NCBI RefSeq assembly: GCF_003268595.1
Contig: NZ_CP029797.1
Span: 765,501-829,500, forward strand
Length of the DNA: 64,000 bases
Source of the DNA: Paraliobacillus zengyii
GTDB taxonomy: Bacteria > Bacillota > Bacilli > Bacillales > Amphibacillaceae
Direction: 5' to 3'
Shown here: positions 1-8,382 of the stretch, piece after piece
Position numbering within the stretch: position 1 is the stretch's first letter
How the letters are laid out: every line of letters begins with the position of its first letter
Notes under the pieces: generated by a model
Databases searched by the model: none
What the model saw: only the letters and a program-made list of their open reading frames with translations
Told to the model about the DNA's origin: nothing
Made by a program: the position numbers and the translations under genes

Positions 1-842
1 TTAGTGTTGGCTTAGCTAGATTGAATCACGAAGTATATTATACGACCAAAGTTGGCAATGATCCACTTGGAGAATCAATCATAAATTTTATAAAAAAGGA
101 AAGAATCCATAATGATTTTGTCTATCAAAGTAAAAAGGATTTGACTGGATTACAATTAAAGGAAAAATCTATCGAAGGGGATCCGAATGTAGCAAGTTTT
201 CGAAAGAATAGTGCGGCTAGTAAAGTTAGTTTAGCTACCATACAGGAAGTGGATTTTTCTATTTTTGATTTTGTTCATCTAAGTGGCATATTCTTAGCTT
301 TGTCTTCTGAAACAAAAGCTGTTTCTCATTATTTTGCTGAGGAAGGAAGAAGAAACGGGGCATGTATAACCTTTGATCCTAATCTTCGTCCTAATTTGTG
401 GAGTAGTAAGAAAGATATGATTATAAATATAAATGAATTGGCAGCAAAATGTGATATCGTTCTTCCAGGTATTTCTGAAGGGGAAATTCTTACTGGATAT
501 AAAGAACCAGAAGATATTGCAAACTTTTATTTAGAAAGGAATGCAAAGTATGTTGTTATCAAGCTTGGTGAAGAAGGTGCATATGTAAAAGGACATGATA
601 GAGAAGGTAAATATATTGAAGGCTTTAAGGTTGATAAAATTGTGGATACTGTTGGGGCTGGAGATGGATTTGCAGTAGGTGTAGTCAGTGGGTTAGCTGA
701 GGGATTATCGATTGAGGAATCTGTTATTCGCGGAAATGCAATTGGTGCTATTCAACTACTTTCATCAAGTGATAACGAAGGATTGCCAACTCGAGTTATG
801 TTAGAAAAATTTTTAAATACATCAAAGCATCAAAAAATTTAA
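1..842 (+). CDS. kdgK: 2-keto-3-deoxygluconate kinase (PfkB family), 5' end cut off by window edge
   Basis: PfkB-family sugar kinase, most likely phosphorylating 2-keto-3-deoxygluconate (KDG) to KDPG, the step that joins the kdu and uxa branches. The frame is already open at position 3 and reads SVGLARLNHEVYYTTKVGND, the usual PfkB N-terminal region, so the gene starts outside the window; a TTG at 21 is not its start. The C-terminal PfkB signature DTVGAGDGFAVGV, with the catalytic Asp in GAGD, is at about 647-685. It is followed 43 bp later by kduI, which fits an operon that ends in KDPG. The substrate is inferred from context, since PfkB kinases differ in specificity; a KDPG aldolase gene may lie just to the left. 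Confidence 0.85.
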   Translation, partial: SVGLARLNHEVYYTTKVGNDPLGESIINFIKKERIHNDFVYQSKKDLTGLQLKEKSIEGDPNVASFRKNSAASKVSLATIQEVDFSIFDFVHLSGIFLALSSETKAVSHYFAEEGRRNGACITFDPNLRPNLWSSKKDMIININELAAKCDIVLPGISEGEILTGYKEPEDIANFYLERNAKYVVIKLGEEGAYVKGHDREGKYIEGFKVDKIVDTVGAGDGFAVGVVSGLAEGLSIEESVIRGNAIGAIQLLSSSDNEGLPTRVMLEKFLNTSKHQKI

Positions 843-885
843 AGTTAAATACAACTATTTTCATAATCTATAGGAGGCTTTAAAA

Positions 886-1716
886 ATGGAAAAAAGATAT
901 GCAACACATCCAGAACACGCAAAAACATTTGGTACAGAAGAATTACGTCAGCATTATTTGATTGAGGAACTATTTGTGCTTGGGCAAACTAAAATGGTCT
1001 ATTCGATGGAAGATAGAACAGTTATAGGTGGTGTAACACCTACTGAGGAAGCGATCTCTTTAGAAACAGATGAGGAAATAAAGGCCAATTACTTTCTAGA
1101 GCGAAGGGAATTAGGGATTATTAATGTAGGTAATTCAGGCAAAGTTTTAATTGATGGTCAAGAATTTCTGATGGATAATAAAGACTGTTTGTATGTTGGA
1201 AAAGGAAATAAAGAAGTTTTATTCTCTAGCACTGTAGCGAGTGAACCAGCAAAGTTTTACTTGTTTTCTGCACCCGCTCATAAGGAATATCCGATTCAAA
1301 AGGTTTCTTTTAATAGTATTGACGGTGATCAATTAGGAACAAATGAGAGTGCAAATGAACGTGTTCTTCGCCGTATGATCCATAATGATGGCATACAAAG
1401 CTGCCAAATTGTTATGGGAATGACGCAATTAAAATCAGGAAGTGTATGGAACTCTATGCCAACGCACACACATGACCGCAGAATGGAAGCATACTTATAC
1501 ATCGATTTAGACGAAAATGCTAGAATGGTTCATTTAATGGGGCAACCGAGTAATACTAGACATCTTATAATGAAAAATGAGCAAGCGGTAATTTCACCTC
1601 CTTGGTCTATCCATTGTGGAGCTGCTACAAGTAATTATACGTTTGTATGGGCTATGGCTGGGGAGAATAAACAGTTCACTGATATGGATCATGTACAGAT
1701 GGATAAATTAAGATAG
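886..1716 (+). CDS. kduI: 5-keto-4-deoxyuronate isomerase
   Basis: Isomerises 5-keto-4-deoxyuronate (4-deoxy-L-threo-5-hexosulose uronate), formed from the unsaturated uronate released by pectate lyase and GH105 products, to 2,5-diketo-3-deoxygluconate. The 276 residues match the normal KduI length. The N-terminus (MEKRYATHPEHAKTFGTEEL) is characteristic, and the zinc-binding cupin motif HTHDRRMEAYLY is in the second half, followed by a further His in PPWSIHCGAA. A strong AGGAGG precedes the ATG. It lies between kdgK and kduD, so the three genes carry out successive steps in the cytoplasm. Confidence 0.95.
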   Translation: MEKRYATHPEHAKTFGTEELRQHYLIEELFVLGQTKMVYSMEDRTVIGGVTPTEEAISLETDEEIKANYFLERRELGIINVGNSGKVLIDGQEFLMDNKDCLYVGKGNKEVLFSSTVASEPAKFYLFSAPAHKEYPIQKVSFNSIDGDQLGTNESANERVLRRMIHNDGIQSCQIVMGMTQLKSGSVWNSMPTHTHDRRMEAYLYIDLDENARMVHLMGQPSNTRHLIMKNEQAVISPPWSIHCGAATSNYTFVWAMAGENKQFTDMDHVQMDKLR

Positions 1717-1770
1717 TCTAGTAGATGAATAGTAATATAACTAGAAAATAAAAAGAATGGGGTTTGGACC

Positions 1771-2547
1771 ATGACTTTAGAAAATTTTTCATTAGATTTT
1801 TTTTCATTAGCAGGTAAAGTTGCGATTGTTACAGGAGGAAATACAGGACTAGGGCAAGGTTATGCAGTTGCTCTTGCTAAGGCAGGCGCAGATTTATTTG
1901 TGGTAACATATGGTACTGATTGGGATGAAACGAAAGAGCTTATTGAAGAAACTGGACAAAAGGTTACTTTTTATCAAGCAGACCTTTCAAACAGAGATAG
2001 TATTAAACAAGTTGTCGATACATGTGTAAATACCTTTGGTAAGGTTGATATTTTAGTCAATAATGCAGGAACAATTCGTCGTTCTCCATTACTCGAATAT
2101 AAGTCTGAAGATTGGGATGCCGTGATGGAAATTAATTTGAATTCCGTTTATTTCTTAAGCCAAGAGGTAGCAAAGGTAATGGCGAAGCAGGGTAATGGTA
2201 AAATTATAAATATAGCTTCTATGCTTTCCTTTCAAGGTGGTAAATTTGTTCCATCATATACAGCAAGTAAGCATGCAGTAGCAGGTATTACAAAGGCATT
2301 TGCAAATGAGTTGGGTGAAAAAAATATTCAAATAAACGCAATAGCGCCTGGATACGTAGCGACTAATAATACAGCTCCTATTCGAGCAGATGAAAAACGC
2401 AACGCAGAAATTCTAGCGCGTATCCCAGCAGGACGTTGGGCTCAACCAGCTGATTTAATGGGTGTTGTTGTATTCTTGGCTAGTCAGGCTTCTGATTACA
2501 TGAATGGGCATATCCTTGCTATTGACGGTGGATGGTTAGCTCGTTAA
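1771..2547 (+). CDS. kduD: 2-keto-3-deoxygluconate / 2-deoxygluconate 3-dehydrogenase (SDR)
   Basis: Short-chain dehydrogenase of 258 residues that reduces 2,5-diketo-3-deoxygluconate to KDG with NAD(P)H. The Rossmann glycine motif TGGNTGLGQG is near residue 22, NNAG near 97, and the catalytic Tyr and Lys in YTASK near 164-168. The C-terminus ends in a typical SDR tail, LAIDGGWLAR. It is the last gene of kdgK-kduI-kduD and a strong terminator follows 60 bp later. The order kduI-kduD and the product of the neighbouring kinase make the assignment firm. Confidence 0.93.
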   Translation: MTLENFSLDFFSLAGKVAIVTGGNTGLGQGYAVALAKAGADLFVVTYGTDWDETKELIEETGQKVTFYQADLSNRDSIKQVVDTCVNTFGKVDILVNNAGTIRRSPLLEYKSEDWDAVMEINLNSVYFLSQEVAKVMAKQGNGKIINIASMLSFQGGKFVPSYTASKHAVAGITKAFANELGEKNIQINAIAPGYVATNNTAPIRADEKRNAEILARIPAGRWAQPADLMGVVVFLASQASDYMNGHILAIDGGWLAR

Positions 2548-2607
2548 ACTAATTATATATAATTAGAGATGTAGTGCACTATTGGTGTATAAAATGAGTA
2601 TTATAGG

Positions 2608-2656
2608 TGAACGATTAGTGAGCGTTAAAATAACCTTATTAATCGTTCATTTTTTT
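2608..2656 (+). terminator. Rho-independent terminator after kduD
   Basis: A perfect 10-bp stem TGAACGATTA (2608-2617) / TAATCGTTCA (2640-2649) is followed by a run of T. It closes the kdgK-kduI-kduD transcript and separates it from uxaB. Confidence 0.85.
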
Positions 2657-2721
2657 ATAGCGTTTCATATTATATTGCTCCTTTCTCCTAAAAATTTATA
2701 ATTGTGTCATCTTTGCAAAGT

Positions 2722-2750
2722 TTTCCATATATCTGTAGACCAAATATATA
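2722..2750 (+). promoter_or_regulatory. Possible promoter of the uxaB-uxaA-larC1 operon
   Basis: TTTCCA (2722-2727) and TATATA (2745-2750) are separated by 17 bp. The -35 match is weak (4 of 6). It is favoured because the palindromic operator at 2768-2785 would then lie just downstream of the transcription start, as for a LacI-type roadblock. A TTGACA at 2787 lies too near the start codon to serve. Confidence 0.35.
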
Positions 2751-2767
2751 AGTGATGGTAAACTAAA

Positions 2768-2785
2768 AATAACAACGTTGTTATT
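2768..2785. promoter_or_regulatory. Palindromic operator upstream of uxaB
   Basis: A perfect 18-bp palindrome, AATAACAACGTTGTTATT, lies 30 bp before the uxaB start. The same 18 bases occur inside a longer perfect palindrome at 38569-38594 before uxaE, next to the LacI-family regulator gene. A central CG in an even palindrome is typical of LacI-family operators. That this regulator binds both sites is inference. Confidence 0.75.
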
Positions 2786-2815
2786 GTTGACAAGAATAAG
2801 TTTGGAGGGATAATA

Positions 2816-4282
2816 GTGATAAAAATATCAAAAGAGGTTTTCGAGAAAAAACTTTATCCAGAGCGTGTTTTACAATTTGGAGAAGGGAATTTTATGCGTG
2901 CTTTTGTTGATTGGCAAATCGATATCATGAATGAAGCTGGTGTGTTTAATGGAAGTGTTGTTATTGTACAGCCTATCGAGAATGGAATGGTTGATAAATT
3001 AAATGAGCAAGATGGGTTGTACACGGTAATTTTGGAAGGTGTTAAGGATGGTTCTATTGTTAGAGAAAAGCGGGTAATTCAATCAATTAGTCGTGGCGTT
3101 AATCCATATCAGGATCTTGAAGGTTATCGTGCATTAGCGGAACTGGAAGATTTGCAATTCATTTTCTCTAATACAACGGAAGCTGGAATTGTTTTTAATG
3201 AGGATGATCAATTAGATGACCCATTACAAAAGACTTTTCCTGCAAAGCTAACCGCATTTCTTTACCGCCGGTTTTTACACTTTAATGGTGATATAAATAA
3301 AGGATTGACTATCATACCCTGTGAACTTATTGATCGTAATGCAGACTACTTAAAAAAATATGTTTTACAGTATGCCTCATTGTGGAAACTTTCGAAAGCG
3401 TTTACAAAATGGTTGGATAGTGCAAATAGGTTTTGTTGTAGCCTTGTAGATAGGATTGTACCTGGTTTCCCTAAAGATAGTTCAACTAAAATAGAAAACG
3501 AATTAGGATATCGAGATGAATTAATGGTTGTAGGTGAGCACTATCATCAATGGATAATTGAAGGGGCGGAGTCTTTGAAGGAGAGCTTTCCAGCAGACAA
3601 GATAGGATTAAATACTATTTTTGTTAGTGATTTAGATCCTTATCGAACGCGTAAGGTGAAAATACTAAACGGTGCCCATACAGCAATGACGCCTGTTGCT
3701 TATCTATCTGGTGTTGATACCGTACAAAATGCAGTAGAAGACAAACTCATCGGTAAATATATCGAATCACTTCTCTATCAGGAAATTTTGCCAACAATTA
3801 ATTTTCCTGAAAGTGAGCTACACACGTTTACCGAGAATGTACTTGATCGTTTTCGAAACCCCTTTATTGAACACTATTTGATAAGTATCTCTTTGAACTC
3901 TGTTGCAAAGTTTAAGGCGCGAGATCTACCTACTTTATTAGATTACATTACCTTGAAAAATGAAGTTCCGAAAAAGTTAACTTTTGCATTTGCAGCACTA
4001 TTTTATTTTTACCGAGGGAAAAGAGGAACGGAATCTATTGATCTAAAAGATGATCCTGAAATAGTAGCATATTTTAGAACACAATGGAATAGTTATGATG
4101 GGTCAAGTGACAAGATGGTGGATATTGTCCGTAATATACTAGCAAAACAAGACTGGTGGGGAAGGGATCTTAACAAATGTGTTGGTCTAAGTGAATTAAT
4201 AGCCACTAATCTTTATACAATGGATAGACAAGGTGTAAGGAAGGCATTGTTAGAACTAATGGAGGCTGAGGCACATGCATAA
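2816..4282 (+). CDS. uxaB: Tagaturonate reductase (altronate oxidoreductase)
   Basis: Reduces D-tagaturonate to D-altronate with NADH in galacturonate breakdown. The 488-residue protein is of normal length for the long-chain mannitol dehydrogenase family; VLQFGEGNFMRAFVDWQID near residue 19 is the N-terminal dinucleotide-binding region, and LNGAHTAMTPVAYL near residue 283 is a family motif with the catalytic Lys just before it (RKVKILNGAH). The start is GTG, chosen because GGAGGGA stands 6 bp upstream. The last codons overlap uxaA by 8 bp, indicating translational coupling. A catabolite-response-like sequence lies inside the gene at 3393-3406. Confidence 0.93.
   Translation: MIKISKEVFEKKLYPERVLQFGEGNFMRAFVDWQIDIMNEAGVFNGSVVIVQPIENGMVDKLNEQDGLYTVILEGVKDGSIVREKRVIQSISRGVNPYQDLEGYRALAELEDLQFIFSNTTEAGIVFNEDDQLDDPLQKTFPAKLTAFLYRRFLHFNGDINKGLTIIPCELIDRNADYLKKYVLQYASLWKLSKAFTKWLDSANRFCCSLVDRIVPGFPKDSSTKIENELGYRDELMVVGEHYHQWIIEGAESLKESFPADKIGLNTIFVSDLDPYRTRKVKILNGAHTAMTPVAYLSGVDTVQNAVEDKLIGKYIESLLYQEILPTINFPESELHTFTENVLDRFRNPFIEHYLISISLNSVAKFKARDLPTLLDYITLKNEVPKKLTFAFAALFYFYRGKRGTESIDLKDDPEIVAYFRTQWNSYDGSSDKMVDIVRNILAKQDWWGRDLNKCVGLSELIATNLYTMDRQGVRKALLELMEAEAHA
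3393..3406. promoter_or_regulatory. Candidate intragenic cre (CcpA) site in uxaB
   Basis: CGAAAGCGTTTACA differs by one base from the usual cre pattern TGWAAGCGYTTWCA. Intragenic cre sites acting as roadblocks are known in Bacillus catabolic operons. The match may be chance, since it encodes ordinary residues (KAFT). Confidence 0.35.
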
Positions 4283-5762
4283 ATTCATTCAATTACAGGA
4301 AGATGATAATGTAGTAGTAGCACTGTGTGATTTAAAATCGGGTACTACACTAACGGTTGATAATGTATTAGTCACACTTAGAGAGGATGTGCCACAAGGA
4401 CATAAGGTTGCAATTTTACCTATTGATAAAAATAAAGATATTATCAAATACGGCTATCCGATAGGACATGCAAAAGAAGCAATTGAAGAAGGCACGCATG
4501 TACACACAAAAAATATGAAAACAAACCTAACTGGAATTGAGGATTATACGTATCTACCAAAATTGACAAAGAACCTTTATTCAAATGAGAATCATTTTTT
4601 TCAAGGATATCGAAGGCAAGATGGTAATGTTGGTATTCGTAATGAGTTATGGATTGTTCCGACTGTAGGATGTGTAAATGGTGTCGCAGATAGAATACTG
4701 GATAAATTTAAAGCTGATGTAGGAGATATTACTCCTTTTGATCAAGTATTGGTGATGTCACATCAATATGGATGCTCACAACTAGGAGATGATCATCAAA
4801 ATACTAGAAAAATTTTGTCTGATATTGTTCTACATCCAAATGCTGGTGGTGTCCTTGTTCTAGGCCTTGGATGTGAGAATAATGTTGTAGAAGAATTTGA
4901 ACAAGGACTAGGCAACTATGATCAGAGTCGTATTCGTTTTCTTGTTTCACAGCTTGTATCGGATGAAATAGAAGAAGGTGTCAAGGTACTAAAAGAGATT
5001 TACCAAGAGGCAAAACAAGATAAACGTGAATCGATTCCATTATCTGAATTACGTGTAGGTCTAAAATGTGGCGGATCAGATGGTTTATCTGGTATTACAG
5101 CCAATCCATTAGTTGGAAATTTTTCAGACTATTTGGTTGCACAAGGTGGGACGACAGTATTAACAGAAGTCCCGGAAATGTTTGGTGCTGAAACGATTTT
5201 AATGGAGCGCTGTATAGACGAACAAATTTTTCAAGATACAGTTTCTATGATTAATGATTTTAAGCAATATTTCATCAAAAATGAACAACCGGTTTATGAA
5301 AATCCTTCTCCAGGAAATAAAGCAGGTGGAATAACGACATTAGAGGATAAATCACTAGGTTGTACACAAAAAGCAGGAATATCGGTTGTCAAAGGCGTAT
5401 TGAAATATGGAGAGCGTCTTAAAGAGCATGGCTTAAACTTGCTAAGTGCACCTGGTAATGATTTGGTTGCAGCTTCAGCACTTGCTTCAGCAGGATGTCA
5501 CCTTGTTTTGTTTACAACTGGAAGAGGCACGCCATTTGGAACTTTTGTACCAACATTAAAAGTCTCGTCCAATACATCATTATTCGAAAGAAAACCACAT
5601 TGGATTGATTTTAATGCTGGAATATTACTAGATTCTCCAAATGAAGTAGTATTAAATGACTTTGTCAATTATGTAATCGAAGTAGCGAGTGGTAAGGAAT
5701 CAAATAATGAAGTGAATGGTTACCGAGAACTAGCAATTTTCAAAACAGGGGTGACACTTTAA
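4275..5762 (+). CDS. uxaA: Altronate dehydratase
   Basis: Dehydrates D-altronate to KDG, completing the galacturonate branch. The 495 residues contain the N-terminal SAF domain (about 1-80) and the large C-terminal domain with conserved Cys/Gly motifs (GCSQLGDD, GLGCENN, KCGGSDGLSGITANP, GCTQKAG) expected of the UxaA/GarD family, which is metal dependent. It starts inside the end of uxaB and is followed 17 bp later by larC1, so a nickel-cofactor gene is joined to the uronate pathway on the same transcript. Confidence 0.94.
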   Translation: MHKFIQLQEDDNVVVALCDLKSGTTLTVDNVLVTLREDVPQGHKVAILPIDKNKDIIKYGYPIGHAKEAIEEGTHVHTKNMKTNLTGIEDYTYLPKLTKNLYSNENHFFQGYRRQDGNVGIRNELWIVPTVGCVNGVADRILDKFKADVGDITPFDQVLVMSHQYGCSQLGDDHQNTRKILSDIVLHPNAGGVLVLGLGCENNVVEEFEQGLGNYDQSRIRFLVSQLVSDEIEEGVKVLKEIYQEAKQDKRESIPLSELRVGLKCGGSDGLSGITANPLVGNFSDYLVAQGGTTVLTEVPEMFGAETILMERCIDEQIFQDTVSMINDFKQYFIKNEQPVYENPSPGNKAGGITTLEDKSLGCTQKAGISVVKGVLKYGERLKEHGLNLLSAPGNDLVAASALASAGCHLVLFTTGRGTPFGTFVPTLKVSSNTSLFERKPHWIDFNAGILLDSPNEVVLNDFVNYVIEVASGKESNNEVNGYRELAIFKTGVTL

Positions 5763-5779
5763 CAATTGGAGGATGGGAA

Positions 5780-6580
5780 ATGAGAGTACTTTATTTGGAT
5801 TGTTTTTCAGGTATAAGTGGTGACATGACTATAGCGGCACTACTTGATGCGGGGGCAAGTTTGGATTTGTTAGAAAGAGAATTAAATAAGTTAAACATAA
5901 CTAGTGAATACGAATTAAAATGTGAGAAAGTTATTCGGAATGGGATTACCAGTAGCAAATTTGATGTAATTTTACTGAATGAGAAAAATAATAGTGATAA
6001 CCATGTGCACACACATACAGAAGAGCATGCGCATGATCATGCTCATTCCCATAATCACGATCATCACCAACGTACGTATAAGGAAATTGTTAAGATGATT
6101 AATAATGCGAGTTTGGTTGATCGCGCAAAAGAATATGCACTAGCCATTTTCAAGAAAATAGGAGAAGCAGAAGCTTCCATCCATGGTGTGTCGTTAGAGG
6201 AAGTTCATTTTCATGAAGTCGGTGCGGTCGATTCGATTATCGATATAGTTGGCACAGCAATATTGATAGATCAATTAAAGATTGAAAGGATAATAGCTTC
6301 ATCTGTTCCAGTTGGCTCAGGGCACATTCACATTGATCATGGGATATATCCAGTGCCTGCACCAGCAACCTTAGAAATGTTAAGAGGTGTTCCAATTGCA
6401 ACTAGTAATGTCCATGCAGAATTAACAACACCTACAGGGGCAGCTATTGTTTCTGTACTTAGTAGTGATTTTGGAACCTTCCCTGAGATGAAAGTTAATG
6501 AGATCGGTTATGGCGCGGGCACGAAAATTTTTACTAATCATCCAAATGTATTACGAGTAGTAATAGGAGATAAAGAATAG
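5780..6580 (+). CDS. larC: LarC1: N-terminal half of the nickel-pincer cofactor nickel insertase
   Basis: LarC inserts Ni into the thiocarboxylated pyridinium precursor of the NPN cofactor used by LarA-type racemases. The 266-residue protein begins with the diagnostic MRVLYLDCFSGISGDM and includes GVSLEEVHFHEVGAVDSIID and ELTTPTGAAI. A very His-rich stretch at residues 74-95 (HVHTHTEEHAHDHAHSHNHD) probably binds nickel. It ends at VLRVVIGDKE, the normal end of the LarC1 half. The LarC2 half is not downstream but at 36028-36507, so the protein is encoded in two pieces about 29 kb apart. A nickel permease gene follows 29 bp later. Confidence 0.9.
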   Translation: MRVLYLDCFSGISGDMTIAALLDAGASLDLLERELNKLNITSEYELKCEKVIRNGITSSKFDVILLNEKNNSDNHVHTHTEEHAHDHAHSHNHDHHQRTYKEIVKMINNASLVDRAKEYALAIFKKIGEAEASIHGVSLEEVHFHEVGAVDSIIDIVGTAILIDQLKIERIIASSVPVGSGHIHIDHGIYPVPAPATLEMLRGVPIATSNVHAELTTPTGAAIVSVLSSDFGTFPEMKVNEIGYGAGTKIFTNHPNVLRVVIGDKE

Positions 6581-6609
6581 AATTGAACTAGTCAAACGGA
6601 GGGGTAAAC

Positions 6610-7263
6610 ATGGAATTAGGGATTTTCTCAGTTATGTCGCTTGGGTTTATTTTAGGAATAAAACATGCAATAGAACCAGATCACGTTATTGCTGTATCAA
6701 CGATAGCCAGTCGTAGTAAAAAAGTATTGCGTTCGTCATTAGCGGGTGTTTTTTGGGGTATAGGTCATACTGCAACGTTATTTATAGTAGGTCTGATTTT
6801 TATATTAATGAAAGGTGAAATATCCACACCGTGGATGATGTCTCTAGAGTTATTAGTGGGCCTAATGCTTGTATATCTAGGTTTTACAACTGTTATTTCC
6901 TATAGATATCATAGTCATCACGTACAAAAGAGCGATAAGAACTCTTTTCGTAAATCTATGTTAATTGGATTAGTACATGGACTTGCTGGAAGTGGTGCGA
7001 TGATTTTATTAACAATGAGTACGGTAGATAATGTCTGGTTAGCAAGTGGATATATTATTATTTTTGGAGTGGGTACGGTGATTGGTATGCTTTTATTTAC
7101 AACTTTGATAGGGATACCATTTGTCGTAAGTAAAAACAAACAATATCTAAATAAAGTTCTTACACAATTAACTGGGGGAATAAGCGTATTGTTTGGAATC
7201 TATTATATATATAATTTAGGTGTCAAAGATGGTTTATTTACTATTTGGATGCAAGCGCTGTAA
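6610..7263 (+). CDS. Nickel permease (NicO/UreH/NiCoT-like)
   Basis: Membrane protein of 217 residues with about six hydrophobic segments. KHAIEPDHVIAVST near residue 18 carries the HX4DH metal signature of nickel/cobalt transporters in helix I-II. A second short His cluster (YRYHSHHVQ) is in the central loop. The position right after larC1, and the LarA-type enzyme encoded later in the island, argue for Ni2+ uptake for the pincer cofactor; cobalt cannot be excluded from sequence. The ATG has an excellent GGAGGGG site. Confidence 0.82.
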   Translation: MELGIFSVMSLGFILGIKHAIEPDHVIAVSTIASRSKKVLRSSLAGVFWGIGHTATLFIVGLIFILMKGEISTPWMMSLELLVGLMLVYLGFTTVISYRYHSHHVQKSDKNSFRKSMLIGLVHGLAGSGAMILLTMSTVDNVWLASGYIIIFGVGTVIGMLLFTTLIGIPFVVSKNKQYLNKVLTQLTGGISVLFGIYYIYNLGVKDGLFTIWMQAL

Positions 7264-7303
7264 CTTTTTTATAATAGCTTCCATTCAAATAAGGAGGGTC
7301 ATA

Positions 7304-8308
7304 ATGGGAATAATTGAAGAATACTTAGATAACTTATACAAGGAAGTTTCTCAAAGCAAACCTGTTAAATACGATCCAGTTTTGAAAGATCAGTTGTGTA
7401 AAGATGTTTCACGATCCTTAGGACATTTTGATTACGTTTCTAAGGATGTTCAAACCATTTTACTCGAAAAAATAGAAATGGATAGTTACACAAGAATGCG
7501 ACTACAAATTAAGACTGTTGGTTCACTGCATATGTGTTTTTATTTATTATTACCACAAATAAATGAGTGTAAAAAAATTCCAGCAGTTATGGCTGTACAT
7601 GGTCACGGTTATGGTAGCAAAGAAATAATTGGTCTAGATCGAGATGGAAATGAATCAGAAGAGCGAGGTATATATAAAGATTTTGCAGTGGAATTAGTGA
7701 AAAAAGGTGTGGTGGTAATTGTTCCAGAATTGGTGGGATTTGGTGATCGAAGGCTTGAGGAAGATGAAAGTGCAGATAATTCATGTTATCGAATTGCTAG
7801 CCAGTTATTACTTTACGGTAAAACATTAGCCGGACTACGTGTTGCTGAATGTAGAAGGTTACTAGACTACATGGAAAGTCATGATGTGATTGATACAAAT
7901 AGGATAGGGATCATGGGTTTATCAGGTGGAGGACTTGTTGCTGGATTTACCTCAATTCTTGATCAAAGAATTCAGGCGACCGTAATTAGTGGTTATACAA
8001 ATACATTTAAAAATGGGATCATGGCTAGAAGGCATTGTCTCGACAATTATATTCCAAACATTTTATCATGTGGCGAATTGCCGAATTTAATAGGTTTAAT
8101 TGCACCAAGACCGCTATTCATTGAAGCTGGTAAAGCGGATCATTTATTCCCAATTGAAACAGTTAAGACTGCAATGGAAAAACTAAAAAAAATCTATCAC
8201 CTGCAACAAGCTGATAATAATTTAACAAGTCATCTATTTGAAGGTGGCCATGAAATTAGTGGGGAACTATCCTATCAATGGCTAATAGAACAGTTAACTA
8301 CTGGATAA
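7304..8308 (+). CDS. Alpha/beta hydrolase, probable carbohydrate esterase (dienelactone hydrolase/YtaP-like)
   Basis: Alpha/beta hydrolase of 334 residues. The oxyanion region is MAVHGHGYGSKE, the nucleophile elbow is GLSGGG (Ser near residue 209), and a late Asp (KADHLFP) and His (FEGGHE) complete the likely triad. The start at 7304 is chosen over an upstream in-frame start at 7220 because AAGGAGGG lies 7 bp before it and the upstream codons overlap the permease gene. No signal peptide is present, so it would act in the cytoplasm. Removal of acetyl or other esters from imported pectin fragments is plausible but not shown. Confidence 0.75.
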   Translation: MGIIEEYLDNLYKEVSQSKPVKYDPVLKDQLCKDVSRSLGHFDYVSKDVQTILLEKIEMDSYTRMRLQIKTVGSLHMCFYLLLPQINECKKIPAVMAVHGHGYGSKEIIGLDRDGNESEERGIYKDFAVELVKKGVVVIVPELVGFGDRRLEEDESADNSCYRIASQLLLYGKTLAGLRVAECRRLLDYMESHDVIDTNRIGIMGLSGGGLVAGFTSILDQRIQATVISGYTNTFKNGIMARRHCLDNYIPNILSCGELPNLIGLIAPRPLFIEAGKADHLFPIETVKTAMEKLKKIYHLQQADNNLTSHLFEGGHEISGELSYQWLIEQLTTG

Positions 8309-8338
8309 GGCTTGCAAGGTATTTTAATATATTAAACA

Positions 8339-8382
8339 AAAAGCTATTTCTATGCTAATCGATTAGCATAGAAATAGCTTTT
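8339..8382. terminator. Bidirectional terminator between convergent genes
   Basis: A 44-bp perfect palindrome centred at 8360/8361 (arm core AAAGCTATTTCTATGCTAAT) lies between the hydrolase gene and the regulator on the other strand. It has A-rich and T-rich flanks on both sides, so it can end transcripts from either direction. The stop codon of the regulator gene sits in the right arm edge. Confidence 0.88.

Noticed and set aside
2787..2816. TTGACA followed by a TATA-like region close to the uxaB start
   Set aside because: A -10 box 17 bp downstream would overlap the GTG start codon and the ribosome binding site, so it cannot be the promoter of a normally translated message.
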